NCBI GenBank assembly: GCA_023150945.1 | Contig: JAKLJX010000001.1 | Location: 489,655 to 553,654, forward strand | Direction of reading: 5' to 3' | Length of the DNA stretch: 64,000 nt | Source: a bacterium | Lineage (GTDB): Bacteria > Zhuqueibacterota > Zhuqueibacteria > Zhuqueibacterales > Zhuqueibacteraceae | Shown: piece after piece, positions 18,735-26,975 of the stretch | Position numbering within the stretch: the stretch's first letter is position 1 | Layout of the letters: each line of letters opens with the position of its first letter | Made by a program: the position numbers and the translations under genes | Notes under the pieces: generated by a model | The model's input: only the letters and a program-made list of their open reading frames with translations | Told to the model about the DNA's origin: nothing | Databases searched by the model: none

Positions 18735-21254
18735 TTAAGGTTGGCGTTGGATCTCAGCCTGCAGCGTCCGCGCGGGTTGATACTGCGGCGTCCGCGCCAG
18801 AATTCTGGCCAGCAGGTCCTGCGCCCGCGGGCCGTCTTGCAGAAGATGCCAATAGAATTTGGCAATTTCAACTCCCTGCTCCGGCTGCAGACGGCGCTGG
18901 CGCTCTGCCTGTTCAAGCCGCGCATAGACACGGCTGGTGTCTCCCGCCTGCCAGTAATAGTGGGTAACTTGCAGCGCCGCCTCGAAGTTTGGAAACGGAA
19001 ATTTCGATTCCGGCATGAGTTGCTCGAGTCGCTGCAGCAGCGCGCGCGCCGGTTCCAACTCGCCGCGTTGCAGCGCGTGCCGCGCCAGGGCGAGGAAGTG
19101 AATGCGGTAGCTCTCCGCCAACCCGCGCTCCAATTCATCAAGAGAGACTTTGGGATTTTCGAGATTGCGATAGCGGTAGACCGCGAGCACATTTTTCGCC
19201 AGCAGCTCCGGTGCTTCGGTGTTGCCGGCCACCGGCAGCAGCCGGCGCGCCATGCCCTCGTTGCGCAGAAACGGCTGCAGTCCAGGGAGGTTGCTGTTGG
19301 GAACGTTGAAGCCGAAATACACCGGCCGTTGGAATTGATTGGCGGAAATGATTTCGAAAATCAGCCGATCTTGCGGCCGGATAAACCGGCTCTGATAGGT
19401 TGGACTCACCACGATCGACATGGTGTGGGGCTGCCGGGCAGAATCGGACGCTGCCGCATCGGCAACACCTGTGGAGAACTCACGCAACGCGGCCAGGTTG
19501 GTGATGGGAATGTGGATCATCTGCGGCTCGGGCCAGGGCCACAGCCGGAGCGAGTCGATCTCGCCGGAGCGCAGGTGGAGCGGCACTTGGGGCGGCCGCG
19601 TCTGCAATTGCCGCACATACCAGGGCGTGTTCAACAAGCTGAGATTGATGATGCTCACGTCGCGGCGAAAGCGCTCGACCTGCTGCAGGTACCACAGCGG
19701 AAACGTATCGTTGTCGCCGTTGGTGAAGAGAATGGCGTTGGGCGCGCAGGTGCTCAGCACGTTGTGGGCATAGTCCGCGGCGGTGTAGTTGCCTTTGCGA
19801 TCCTGGCGGTGAAAATTGTGTTGAAAGAGATTGATTGGCACCGCCAGCACCAGCAACGAAGCCAGCCCGAGTTGAATGATGGTCAAGCGGTATTGCGCCG
19901 AGGCCGCCTTTTCAAAGAGCGCCTGCGCGCCCATTCCAATCCAAATCGCAAAGGCCAGATAGGAACCGACGTAGGCATAGTCGCGCTCGCGTGGCTGGCC
20001 CAGCGGCTGATTGAGATAAAGGACGATGGCGAGGCCGGTCATCACAAACAGCACGGCCACCAGACTGGCGCCGCGCGGGTGGCGCCGGAAATGATAGAAC
20101 ATGCCGGCCAGGCCCAGCAGAAAGGGCAGGCCCCAGAGCCCATGCCACTGCAGCGTGCGGTGCTGCTGCGCGGGATTGCCGCTGCGTCCAAAGAACTGCC
20201 AGCCCAGGTAGCGCACGTACATCTCTTCGATTTGATAGTCCCACAATGGCGCCTTGCGAACCAGCACCTGCGTGAACAAGTCTGCGCGGCCGTACTGCTC
20301 GCGATTGAGATAGCTCACGAGCTGCGTCCAGTTTTGGGGATCGTTCTCGTCGATCGCCGGATCGAGATTCGAGCGAATGAAGACGGTCAAGTAGGTGGAA
20401 TAACCCAGCGTGATCAAAAACAGGCCGAGCACAATCAGCTTCGCGAGGGGAAATTCACGACGGCCGGCAGCGACCAGCACCATGACCAGGCCGCACACCA
20501 ATGCCAGCGCGCCGCCCAGTTTGGCCATGGGCGCGAGCAACGGCATGCCCTGCAGACTGCCGGGCAGCAGAAACCAAATCGCCACACCCAGCAGCAGCAT
20601 CAAGCCGAGCCACTTGCCCCAGGTCCAGGGCCTGGTTTCAAAATACACCAGCAACAGCACCGCCGGCATGGTCAAGACATTGAGCAGATGCACGCCCACG
20701 GCCAGGGCGATGAGATAAACGGCAAGCACGAGCAGGCGCAGCGCGGGCAAAGTGGTTGGCGCATCGGCCCAGCGCAGCGCCAGCCAGATCACCAGTGCGG
20801 TCAGGCAGGTGGAAAGCGCATACACTTCTGCTTCCACGGCGTTGAACCAAAAGCTGTCGCTGAAAGCCAGCGCCAGGCTGCCGATGAGAGCGGCGGCGAC
20901 TTCCAGACCGGCGGAAACCTTGCGCGAGCCGGCGCGAATGAGGCGAAGGATGATCAAGTAGGTGAGCAGCACCGTGGCGGCGCTCGCCAGGGCGGAGATG
21001 AGATTGACGCGCCAGGCGATTTCTCCGCCCAGCGGCAGCAGCGTGAACAGCCGGCCGAGCAGCAGGTAGAGCGGCGCGCCCGGCGGATGGGGCACACCCA
21101 AAATATAAGCGCACGCGATGAACTCGCCGCAGTCCCAAAACGAAACCGTGGGCGCCAGCGTGCGCCAATAGGCGGCGAAGCTCAACGCGGTCGCGAGCAG
21201 GCCGCCGAGAGCGGTGAAAGAGGAGCGGGTGGGTGGCGCAGAAAGGTTCGACAT
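18735..21254 (-). CDS. DUF2723 integral membrane glycosyltransferase-like protein with C-terminal TPR-like region
   Basis: An 839-residue protein of the DUF2723 family, seen mainly in Bacteroidota and related phyla and thought to be GT-C glycosyltransferases related to protein O-mannosyltransferases. The N-terminal loop PTVSFWDCGEFIACAYILG holds the acidic residues expected of a GT-C active site, followed by GVPHPPGAPLYLLLGR. About eleven or twelve transmembrane segments are visible through residue 500. The last 300 residues are soluble, with a tetratricopeptide-like stretch (RHALQRGELEPARALLQRLEQLMPES) at the end. It sits between an IMPase-like gene (37-base gap) and polX. A role in glycosylating exported proteins would fit the many secreted proteins here, but that is inference. 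Confidence 0.88.
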   Translation of the reverse strand: MSNLSAPPTRSSFTALGGLLATALSFAAYWRTLAPTVSFWDCGEFIACAYILGVPHPPGAPLYLLLGRLFTLLPLGGEIAWRVNLISALASAATVLLTYLIILRLIRAGSRKVSAGLEVAAALIGSLALAFSDSFWFNAVEAEVYALSTCLTALVIWLALRWADAPTTLPALRLLVLAVYLIALAVGVHLLNVLTMPAVLLLVYFETRPWTWGKWLGLMLLLGVAIWFLLPGSLQGMPLLAPMAKLGGALALVCGLVMVLVAAGRREFPLAKLIVLGLFLITLGYSTYLTVFIRSNLDPAIDENDPQNWTQLVSYLNREQYGRADLFTQVLVRKAPLWDYQIEEMYVRYLGWQFFGRSGNPAQQHRTLQWHGLWGLPFLLGLAGMFYHFRRHPRGASLVAVLFVMTGLAIVLYLNQPLGQPRERDYAYVGSYLAFAIWIGMGAQALFEKAASAQYRLTIIQLGLASLLVLAVPINLFQHNFHRQDRKGNYTAADYAHNVLSTCAPNAILFTNGDNDTFPLWYLQQVERFRRDVSIINLSLLNTPWYVRQLQTRPPQVPLHLRSGEIDSLRLWPWPEPQMIHIPITNLAALREFSTGVADAAASDSARQPHTMSIVVSPTYQSRFIRPQDRLIFEIISANQFQRPVYFGFNVPNSNLPGLQPFLRNEGMARRLLPVAGNTEAPELLAKNVLAVYRYRNLENPKVSLDELERGLAESYRIHFLALARHALQRGELEPARALLQRLEQLMPESKFPFPNFEAALQVTHYYWQAGDTSRVYARLEQAERQRRLQPEQGVEIAKFYWHLLQDGPRAQDLLARILARTPQYQPARTLQAEIQRQP

Positions 21255-21291
21255 GCGGTGCTGTTCCCGTGCTCGTCGATCAGGGCTTGTG

Positions 21292-22347
21292 TCAAATCAT
21301 TCCGTGCCGGCGCAATATCGTGAGCAGAAGCTGATCGTAGCGCTGCGCCAGCATTTGGTGGGCGAAGCCGACCCAGCCGATTTCCGCGGTGGCATGCGTT
21401 GGCCCGTCGAAAGGTTGGCCATTCGGTTGGCGAATCACCACGCCGGCCTCGTGCGCGATCAGCCAGCTCGCCAAGTCGTAGGGATGGGCGCAGAGCACCG
21501 TCGGTTCCGCGCGCCCCCGCCACTTCTGATTGAGCTGCGGCCGGATGTCAACCACCAACCGGTCCTGGCCGTGCATCAGTGCATACAACTGGCCGCCGGT
21601 CGAGAGATGCTGATCTTCAAACGCACCGGCTTGCGCTTCCGCGCCCCGGCCCAACACGGCAAACAGAAAATCCTCTTCCAGCGCGGCCACCTGTTTTTTG
21701 CCGCGGGGAAAGAGATTGACAAATGAGATAAAACTATGCTGAAAATCGGAGACGGGGCGGGCTTGCAGCGGGGCCATGGCAGAATCCTTCGTCAGCAGAT
21801 TTTCACGCAGTTGGAATGCGCCGCTGCCGGGCGTGGCCCAGAGCGTGTCGGCTGAGCAGCACTTCGGCGTGGGAATCTCGGTCTGCAGGGAGAACAGCGC
21901 GTCCGCCAGTCGTGATTCCGCGCCCTTGTTGGGCAGGATGGTGGAGAGAATCCAGCCGCTGGATTTGCCATACATGACCAGCCGCGTGCCGTCGATGGGA
22001 TCGCACAGCACGCGAAAATGCGGCGTGCCCCGGCCAAAGGAAATTTCCTCTCCCGATTCAAACTCGCCGACGAGCACAAAGGCCGGCGCTTCAGTTTGAT
22101 GGGAATCGAGATAAGCCAGCAGGCTGTGCTCGGCGATGGTGTCCACGCCGAAGATAGTGTCCATTTCGGCTTGCGCTGCCACTGCGGCAAGCTCATGCGC
22201 TGCGTCCTGCGCCAGCGCCCGCCGCACCTCCGCCCGCATGTGTTGATGGGCGCGCCAGAGCAATTCCGCGAGCGCTTGGGCGGGCGAATCCCCCGGCAGA
22301 TTGAATGTTGGGGGGTCAGCGAGGTTATAGCCGGAAGTCGTGCTCAT
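21292..22347 (-). CDS. Inositol monophosphatase-family phosphatase
   Basis: A 351-residue protein with the metal-binding pattern of the IMPase/FBPase superfamily: GEFESGEE (about 90-97) and LCDPIDGTRLVMYG (about 108-121), where the DPIDGT box coordinates Mg(II). The C-terminal part carries TVLCAHPYDLASWLIAHEAGVVI, equivalent to the third WDxxAG-like motif but with PYDLA in place of WDxA. Substrate (inositol phosphate, fructose bisphosphate or PAP) cannot be decided. The start at 22347 is preferred on homology; no good ribosome binding site is visible. It is the first gene of the minus-strand run leading to mug. Confidence 0.8.
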   Translation of the reverse strand: MSTTSGYNLADPPTFNLPGDSPAQALAELLWRAHQHMRAEVRRALAQDAAHELAAVAAQAEMDTIFGVDTIAEHSLLAYLDSHQTEAPAFVLVGEFESGEEISFGRGTPHFRVLCDPIDGTRLVMYGKSSGWILSTILPNKGAESRLADALFSLQTEIPTPKCCSADTLWATPGSGAFQLRENLLTKDSAMAPLQARPVSDFQHSFISFVNLFPRGKKQVAALEEDFLFAVLGRGAEAQAGAFEDQHLSTGGQLYALMHGQDRLVVDIRPQLNQKWRGRAEPTVLCAHPYDLASWLIAHEAGVVIRQPNGQPFDGPTHATAEIGWVGFAHQMLAQRYDQLLLTILRRHGMI

Positions 22348-22514
22348 GGCCGGGATGATAATCAAATCACCGGCCAAAAACAAGCGCCGGCAGCGAATCA
22401 TCCTGCCGTACTCTCACGCAGCGGCGGCTTGCTATTCCAGCGCCGGGATTCTATATTGCCGCCGCGATGATCGAGTGGCGGAGACAGAACAAATCCCGCC
22501 AGTTCACAGCATGC

Positions 22515-22542
22515 GAATCCTGTAGATCCTGTTTATCCTGTC
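22515..22542. repeat. Interspersed 'atcctgt' repeat phrase
   Basis: Three tandem variants of (g)atcctgt occur in a row (gaatcctgta, gatcctgttt, atcctgtc). This phrase is a well-known widespread intergenic repeat in many unrelated environmental bacteria. It lies 67 bases upstream of the UGA-containing ArsC-like gene. Confidence 0.55.
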
Positions 22543-22608
22543 AAGGCTCTTGGGTTTTTTGTTCTGACGTTGAAAAGCTAATTGTCCAATTGCAGGAGGA
22601 ATGATCTC

Positions 22609-22959
22609 ATGTCGAAAGTCGATTGGTCTTATTTGCGGCCGAGTTGAAAGACTTGTGCCAAAACGCAAGAGTTTCTTGCGCAGCATAAACTCACGCCGGT
22701 CGAGCAAGTCAGCACCAAAACCGTGACGCTGCAGCGTCGGGAAGCATTGGCGCTCGCCCGCCAGGCTGACGAGCTTTACGCCACCAAGGGCCGGCAAGTC
22801 GTTCATCTTGATTTGAAAAAAGACAAGCCTGACGAGGCCACGCTGCTGGGCTTGCTGCTCGGCCCCACCGGCAAGCTGCGCGCGCCGGTGCTGCGCCGGG
22901 GCCGCACCCTCATCGTTGGCTTCGATGAGGCGACCTACAAACGTCTGCTGGCCAGGTAA
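22609..22959 (+). CDS. ArsC-family (seleno)protein with in-frame UGA read as selenocysteine
   Basis: A 116-residue thioredoxin-fold protein of the ArsC-like group, provided the TGA at 22645-22647 is read as selenocysteine. The N-terminus is MSKVDWSYLRPS, then Sec13, then KTCAKTQEFL. This gives a U-x-x-C redox motif (Sec13, Cys16) exactly where cysteine homologues carry CxxC. After the TGA the frame stays open and ends HLDLKKDKPDEATLLGLLLG, then APVLRRGRTLIVGFDEATYKRLL, typical of the family. An AGGAGGA site at 22594-22600 is eight bases before the ATG, so the region before the TGA is meant to be translated. A bacterial SECIS-like hairpin follows the TGA. Conventional calling would start at the GTG at 22723 and lose the active site. 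A nonsense mutation is the alternative. Confidence 0.85.
22653..22688 (+). promoter_or_regulatory. SECIS-like hairpin downstream of in-frame UGA
   Basis: The lower stem pairs UUGUGC (22653-22658) with GCAUAA (22683-22688), including one G-U pair. After a small internal loop, a perfect seven-base stem (CGCAAGA / UCUUGCG, 22664-22670 and 22674-22680) closes a GUU apical loop. The loop begins 24 bases after the UGA. A G at the first loop position followed by U matches bacterial SECIS rules for SelB binding. Confidence 0.75.
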
Positions 22960-23058
22960 CAATACCGGTCTGGTTGCGCTGTTGTTCTCACCCAGGCTTT
23001 ATCGAAGTATGCGTTTTCTCGCCGTGGTCAATCTGGCTGAAAAAGAGGAGGTGAGTCA

Positions 23059-23952
23059 ATGAAGGTTCTGGTCACCGGTTCGACCGGGCTGATCGGCTCG
23101 GCGTTCATCAAAGCCCTGCATGCGCAAGGGCATCAGGTGGTGAGGCTGGTGCGCGCACCGCTCGCCAGCAGCGAGCCTGTGGTAAAATGGGATCCTGCGG
23201 CCGGCACCATTGACACGCCCGGCCTGGAAGGTCTCGACGCCGTCGTGCATCTCGCCGGTGAAACCATCGCCAGGCGCTGGACCGCGGCGAGAAAGCGAAG
23301 CATCCGTGAGAGCCGCGTGGCGGGCACGCGACTGCTGGCGCAAACGCTCGCCCGCCTGCAGCGTCCACCCAAAACGCTGATCAGCGCTTCCGCCATCGGC
23401 TACTACGGCGATCGCGGCGACACGGTCTTGCGGGAAGACAGCGGCCCGGGCACGGGATTCCTCCCGGAAACCAGCGTGGCTTGGGAACAGGCAGCGCAAC
23501 CGGCCGCGCAAGCCGGCATTCGCGTGGCCCATCCCCGCACCGGCGTTTTGCTCACCACCGCCGGCGGCGCGTTGAAGGAAATGTTGCTGCCGTTTCGCCT
23601 GGGCGTGGGCGGCGTGCTCGGCAGCGGCAGGCAGTACTGGAGCTGGATTGCCTTCGATGACGTGATCGGCGGATTACTGCATGCCCTGCACAACGAGAAT
23701 CTCAGCGGCCCGTTCAATCTCGTCGCGCCGCAGCCGGTGACCAATCGTGAATTCACCAAAGTGTTGGGCCGCGCGCTTTCGCGGCCGACGGTCATGCCGG
23801 CGCCGAAGTTTGCGCTGCGCCTGCTGCTCGGCGAAATGGCCGAAGGCCTGCTGTTCGCCAGCGCGCGCGTCGAGCCGGCCAAGCTGCTGGCCGCGGGCTA
23901 TCAATTTCGCTATCCGGATTTGGAGGGGGCCTTACGCGCGTTGTTCAAGTGA
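23059..23952 (+). CDS. TIGR01777 family NAD-dependent epimerase/dehydratase-like protein
   Basis: A 297-residue short-chain dehydrogenase/reductase of the TIGR01777 (YfcH/SDR39U1) group. The dinucleotide-binding motif VTGSTGLIGSAF is at residues 5-16. LDAVVHLAGETIARRWTAARKRSIRESRVAGT and SASAIGYYGDRGDTVLRED are hallmark segments, and PFRLGVGGVLGSGRQYWSWIAFDDV is strongly conserved. The C-terminal DUF1731-like part includes FNLVAPQPVTNREFTKVLGRALSRP. A strong GAGGAGGTG site precedes the ATG. The physiological substrate of the family is unknown. Confidence 0.93.
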   Translation: MKVLVTGSTGLIGSAFIKALHAQGHQVVRLVRAPLASSEPVVKWDPAAGTIDTPGLEGLDAVVHLAGETIARRWTAARKRSIRESRVAGTRLLAQTLARLQRPPKTLISASAIGYYGDRGDTVLREDSGPGTGFLPETSVAWEQAAQPAAQAGIRVAHPRTGVLLTTAGGALKEMLLPFRLGVGGVLGSGRQYWSWIAFDDVIGGLLHALHNENLSGPFNLVAPQPVTNREFTKVLGRALSRPTVMPAPKFALRLLLGEMAEGLLFASARVEPAKLLAAGYQFRYPDLEGALRALFK

Positions 23953-23986
23953 AATCACCGCCGGTGGGCGTGGCATCTCCATTTAG

Positions 23987-24370
23987 TCAGTCAAGCTCCG
24001 GCCACACCGGCCGAAGGAACAATGCCAGCAATGCCAGCGCCGCCGGCACGCGCAGAATGTGGGCCGACCAAGCCGCGGTGTAGAACTCGATGGCCATCAC
24101 CACCGCGGCGCTGACGCAGACCAACCAAAATCCCCACTTCCTCCAGAACCACAGCGCGATCAGGGCAGCGAGGCTGATCAGCGGACTCGTGGCGTAGATC
24201 TGCCAGAGCGCAGGCGTGAACTTGGGATATTGCGTGAAGAAATCCCCCCGCCTGCTCAGCCCCAGGTAAAGGCCAAAAAGATTGAGAATCGCGAGGAGCA
24301 GCAGGATTGCGGTCAGCGCCGGCGGTCGTTTGGGCCGGCGCCTGGTTGGCTGGTTGACAGAGAATGGCAT
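23987..24370 (-). CDS. Small integral membrane protein, unknown function
   Basis: A 127-residue protein with a basic, Pro-rich N-terminus (NQPTRRRPKRPPA) and about four hydrophobic segments: ALTAILLLLAILNLFGLYLG, then PLISLAALIALWFW, GFWLVCVSAAVVMAIEFY and VPAALALLALFL. A weak GAAGGG site precedes the ATG at 24370. It converges on the epimerase gene. I recognise no named family, but the hydrophobic pattern is too regular to be a shadow frame. Confidence 0.68.
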   Translation of the reverse strand: MPFSVNQPTRRRPKRPPALTAILLLLAILNLFGLYLGLSRRGDFFTQYPKFTPALWQIYATSPLISLAALIALWFWRKWGFWLVCVSAAVVMAIEFYTAAWSAHILRVPAALALLALFLRPVWPELD

Positions 24371-24544
24371 GCGTTCGCGCGCCCTTCATTATGTGCCGCA
24401 GACGACTGCGCAATCATCGCCTGGTGCTGCGATGGTTTGCCGGCAGGAGGACAGAATGGAGAGGCGCCATCACAAACTCCCGGCGATGGCCGCTCTCCAT
24501 CGTGTACACTTTGCTGCGAGGCAGAGGTTATACCCAGGCGGGAA

Positions 24545-24916
24545 TCAACCCTTCACCAAACCGACGATGTTGCCCTCGGGATCTTGGAACAGCGCGAAGG
24601 TCACCATGTTGGGAATCTCGGTGGTCGGCATGATGGTCTTGGCGCCCAGGCTCTCGGCCTTCTTGAGGTAGGCGTCGGTGTCGTCGACTTGCATGTACAC
24701 GGTAACGTAACCGGGCGCGCCGCCCTCGGTCTGGCCGATGCCGCCGCCGATGCTGCCCTTGCCGACTTCCGTGCCGTTGGTGATCGCCTGCACCAGGCCG
24801 TAGTTCATGGCCTCGATGTTTTGAATCTCCCAGCCAAACAGCTTGCCGTAGAAGCTCTGCAACTTCTTGGCGTCCTTGCCCATGATTTCGAAATGGACCA
24901 CCGGTGCTGCTGCCAT
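24545..24916 (-). CDS. VOC family protein (glyoxalase/dioxygenase superfamily)
   Basis: A 123-residue single-module vicinal-oxygen-chelate protein made of two beta-alpha-beta-beta-beta halves. The first starts at VVHFEIMGKDAKKLQSFYGKLFGWEI and the second at VTVYMQVDDTDAYLKKAESLGAKTI, ending ALFQDPEGNIVGLV. His8 and the final Glu in DPEGN correspond to metal ligands in the family. A strong AAAGGAGG site precedes the start. Members include glyoxalases, bleomycin-resistance proteins and dioxygenases; this short 'FYGKLFGWE' subgroup is usually annotated only as VOC protein. Confidence 0.9.
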   Translation of the reverse strand: MAAAPVVHFEIMGKDAKKLQSFYGKLFGWEIQNIEAMNYGLVQAITNGTEVGKGSIGGGIGQTEGGAPGYVTVYMQVDDTDAYLKKAESLGAKTIMPTTEIPNMVTFALFQDPEGNIVGLVKG

Positions 24917-25135
24917 GTTTTGCCTCCTTTGATGGATGAGATGGTTGATGGAACTGTGTTGAGGGATGTCATTGCTCCGAGAATTGACCGCCGGGCCGGG
25001 GTCTCATGCTCGAGTTGCCGCGCGGGCGTGGATCATCGCACTGTTGACCTCTTCCCACCCACACGGGACTTCAGCCCTTCTATTAAATCTTTTCGACCGT
25101 TTCTTTGAGCTTCCGCCGCAAAAAGATAATCGACC

Positions 25136-25507
25136 GTCGCGAAAAACGGCGGGGCGCCGGCTTCCAGTCTGCCTGCCTGGCAGACAAGCTGTCTGCGCCG
25201 TGCTTATTGACGCGAGATCGTGAAAAACGTTGCAGCGCAAGCATTCAGCCGCGCGGATATCGTAGCGCAAGCTCACAGCCCAATGTCACCAACTTTCAAG
25301 GGTGAATCCGTTCCAACCTTGGCTGAGCCAAGGTTTTGTGATCGTTTGTGTGGCGCGGATTCACCGGAGGCATTCCACGGCGCGGTCGTGGAAAGAGCCT
25401 CGCCGAAAAGTTAGTGGCATTGAGCTGACAGTCTGCTCGTAGATAAACTGCCTGCGCCACGTTTTCTGAAAAGAGATCGCGAAAAAGGCTGTAGCACAAG
25501 CTCCCAG
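25136..25507. repeat. Degenerate direct repeats ('gaaaaa...gcgcaagc...ccag' units)
   Basis: Units at about 25136-25167, 25214-25248 and 25473-25507 share the order tcg(c/t)gaaaaa, then a g(t/c)-rich link, gyagcrcaag, then ttccag or a variant. Each is followed by imperfect 'tctgcctg' matter. They look like decayed copies of an interspersed intergenic element. Confidence 0.5.
25310..25335. repeat. Palindromic interspersed repeat, copy 1
   Basis: Starts with GTTCCAACC. The core is a perfect 21-base palindrome centred on 25325 (arms AACCTTGGCT and AGCCAAGGTT). The same 24-base element recurs at 42994-43017 and 44550-44573 in the same orientation. Confidence 0.75.
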
Positions 25508-25826
25508 TCCGCCCGCAGCGAAGCCGTCTGCGTGACACTTCCTCACTGGCGAGCCGACCATCCGCGCCAGGCGGAATCACCGACGGCAGCCGCCTGCGCA
25601 AAACGGCAGATAAACGCAAACCCGCAGCGCAAATGCAAATCATTTCTGCTGAACGGCAAGCAAGCAAAGAAAAGGCTTGGCGTCTAAAGGAGTTTTTACT
25701 ATTATTCCCCGCAAGAGACGGGCAGGACACGCGGCAGGAGGGTGCCCATTTCACTGCCGGCGCGAGCGGCCGGCGGATATTCCCCCAGCAGCATGTTTCT
25801 CATTCCTACAACCCACGAGTTCGACT

Positions 25827-26921
25827 TTGACCGCCACTGGAATTTTGGAAATCGAGGCGAAAGGCTTCGGCTTTTTGCGGCAAATCAAGAGCAATCTCAA
25901 CCGGTTGCCCAATGATGTTTTCATTCCGCCGCCAATGATTCAAGAGCATGGCCTGCTGGCCGGTGTCGAGTTGGAAGTCACGGCGCAGCAGGAAAAAGAC
26001 GGCAAGGTGCGCGCCCAAAGCGTGCAGGCTATTCAGGGCATGCCGCCGGCCGCTTGGCAGGCGGTGCCGCGGCTGGAAGACTTGCCTGCGATTTCGCCCC
26101 AAAAGCCGATTTGGCTCGAGCGTGAACCCACGGGGCACAGCCAGCGCCTGGTTGATCTCTTTGCGCCGCTCGGCGAAGGCCAGCGCGCCTTGATCGTCGC
26201 GCCGCCGCGCTCCGGCAAGACCATGATGCTGCAACACATCGCCGCCGCCATCGCAGCCAACCAGCCGGAACACCAACTCTACGTGCTGTTGCTCGATGAA
26301 AGGCCGGAGGAAGTCACCGAGTTTCGGCGCAGCATTCGCGGCCAGGTTTTCTCCAGCAGCTATGATGACAACCTTGGCAACCACCTGCGCCTGGCGAAGC
26401 TGGTGCTGGAATTCGTCAAGCGCCGGACCGAAGCCGGCAAAGACGTGGTGTTGCTCATCGATTCACTCACCCGCACCGGCCGCGCCTTCAATGCCGGCCA
26501 GCAGGGCAGCGGCCGCCTGATGACCGGCGGTCTCGATGCCCGCGCCCTCGAAGTCCCCAAGCGGATTTTCGGCGCCGCGCGCAAGATCGAACACGGCGGC
26601 TCGCTCACCATCATCGCCACCATTCTCACCGACACCGGCTCGCGCATGGATGATTTCATCTTCGAAGAATTCAAAGGCACCGGCAACATGGAGCTGGTGT
26701 TGGATCGCAGCTTGGCGGAAGAGCGCCTTTATCCCGCCATCAATCTGCGCTCGAGCAGCACGCGGCGCGAGGAACTGCTGTTTGGCGAGGCCACCGTGGC
26801 CCATCAAAAACTGCGGCGCGCCATCAATGATCTGCCCCCCAAAGAAGCCCTGCAAAAACTGCTCAAGCTGCTGGCCATGTTTCCCACCAACGCAGCGCTG
26901 TTACGGGAATTTTCCAAATGA
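25827..26921 (+). CDS. rho: Transcription termination factor Rho (short form without N-terminal helical domain)
   Basis: An RNA-dependent hexameric ATPase/helicase that ends transcription. The cold-shock-type RNA-binding domain begins at once (TGILEIEAKGFGFLRQ, PNDVFIPPPMIQEHGL). Then come Walker A APPRSGKTM (125-133), Walker B-type VLLLDERPEEVTEF, the Q-loop region SFDEP-like SSSYDDNLGNH, LLIDSLTRTGRAFN, and GAARKIEHGGSLTIIATILTDTGSRMDD. E. coli Rho is 419 residues; this form is about 364 and lacks the N-terminal helical domain. The start is unclear. I use the TTG at 25827, while the frame is open to a TTG at 25677. An ATG at 25793 opens an overlapping out-of-frame 40-codon frame that could be a leader or a frameshift remnant. 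Confidence 0.92.
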   Translation: MTATGILEIEAKGFGFLRQIKSNLNRLPNDVFIPPPMIQEHGLLAGVELEVTAQQEKDGKVRAQSVQAIQGMPPAAWQAVPRLEDLPAISPQKPIWLEREPTGHSQRLVDLFAPLGEGQRALIVAPPRSGKTMMLQHIAAAIAANQPEHQLYVLLLDERPEEVTEFRRSIRGQVFSSSYDDNLGNHLRLAKLVLEFVKRRTEAGKDVVLLIDSLTRTGRAFNAGQQGSGRLMTGGLDARALEVPKRIFGAARKIEHGGSLTIIATILTDTGSRMDDFIFEEFKGTGNMELVLDRSLAEERLYPAINLRSSSTRREELLFGEATVAHQKLRRAINDLPPKEALQKLLKLLAMFPTNAALLREFSK

Positions 26922-26975
26922 AGCCGGGGCCGCCGCACTGCCCCGGGCATTGACCCTGCCGGAAGGAGGACAAGC

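Larger units (their letters stand above)
24917..25826. other. Long repeat-bearing leader upstream of rho
   Basis: About 900 bases with no convincing gene. It contains at least three degenerate copies of a 'gatcgygaaaaa...gcagcgcaagc...cag' element and one palindromic repeat, listed separately. The promoter of the VOC gene (minus) and that of rho (plus) must lie here. Confidence 0.5.

Noticed and set aside
18732..21323. 863-codon plus-strand frame opposite the DUF2723 gene
   Set aside because: Gln/His/Arg-rich translation, no ribosome binding site, and complete overlap with a recognised membrane protein.
22504..22962. 152-codon minus-strand frame opposite the ArsC-like gene
   Set aside because: Antisense to a better-supported gene with a strong ribosome binding site and family motifs.
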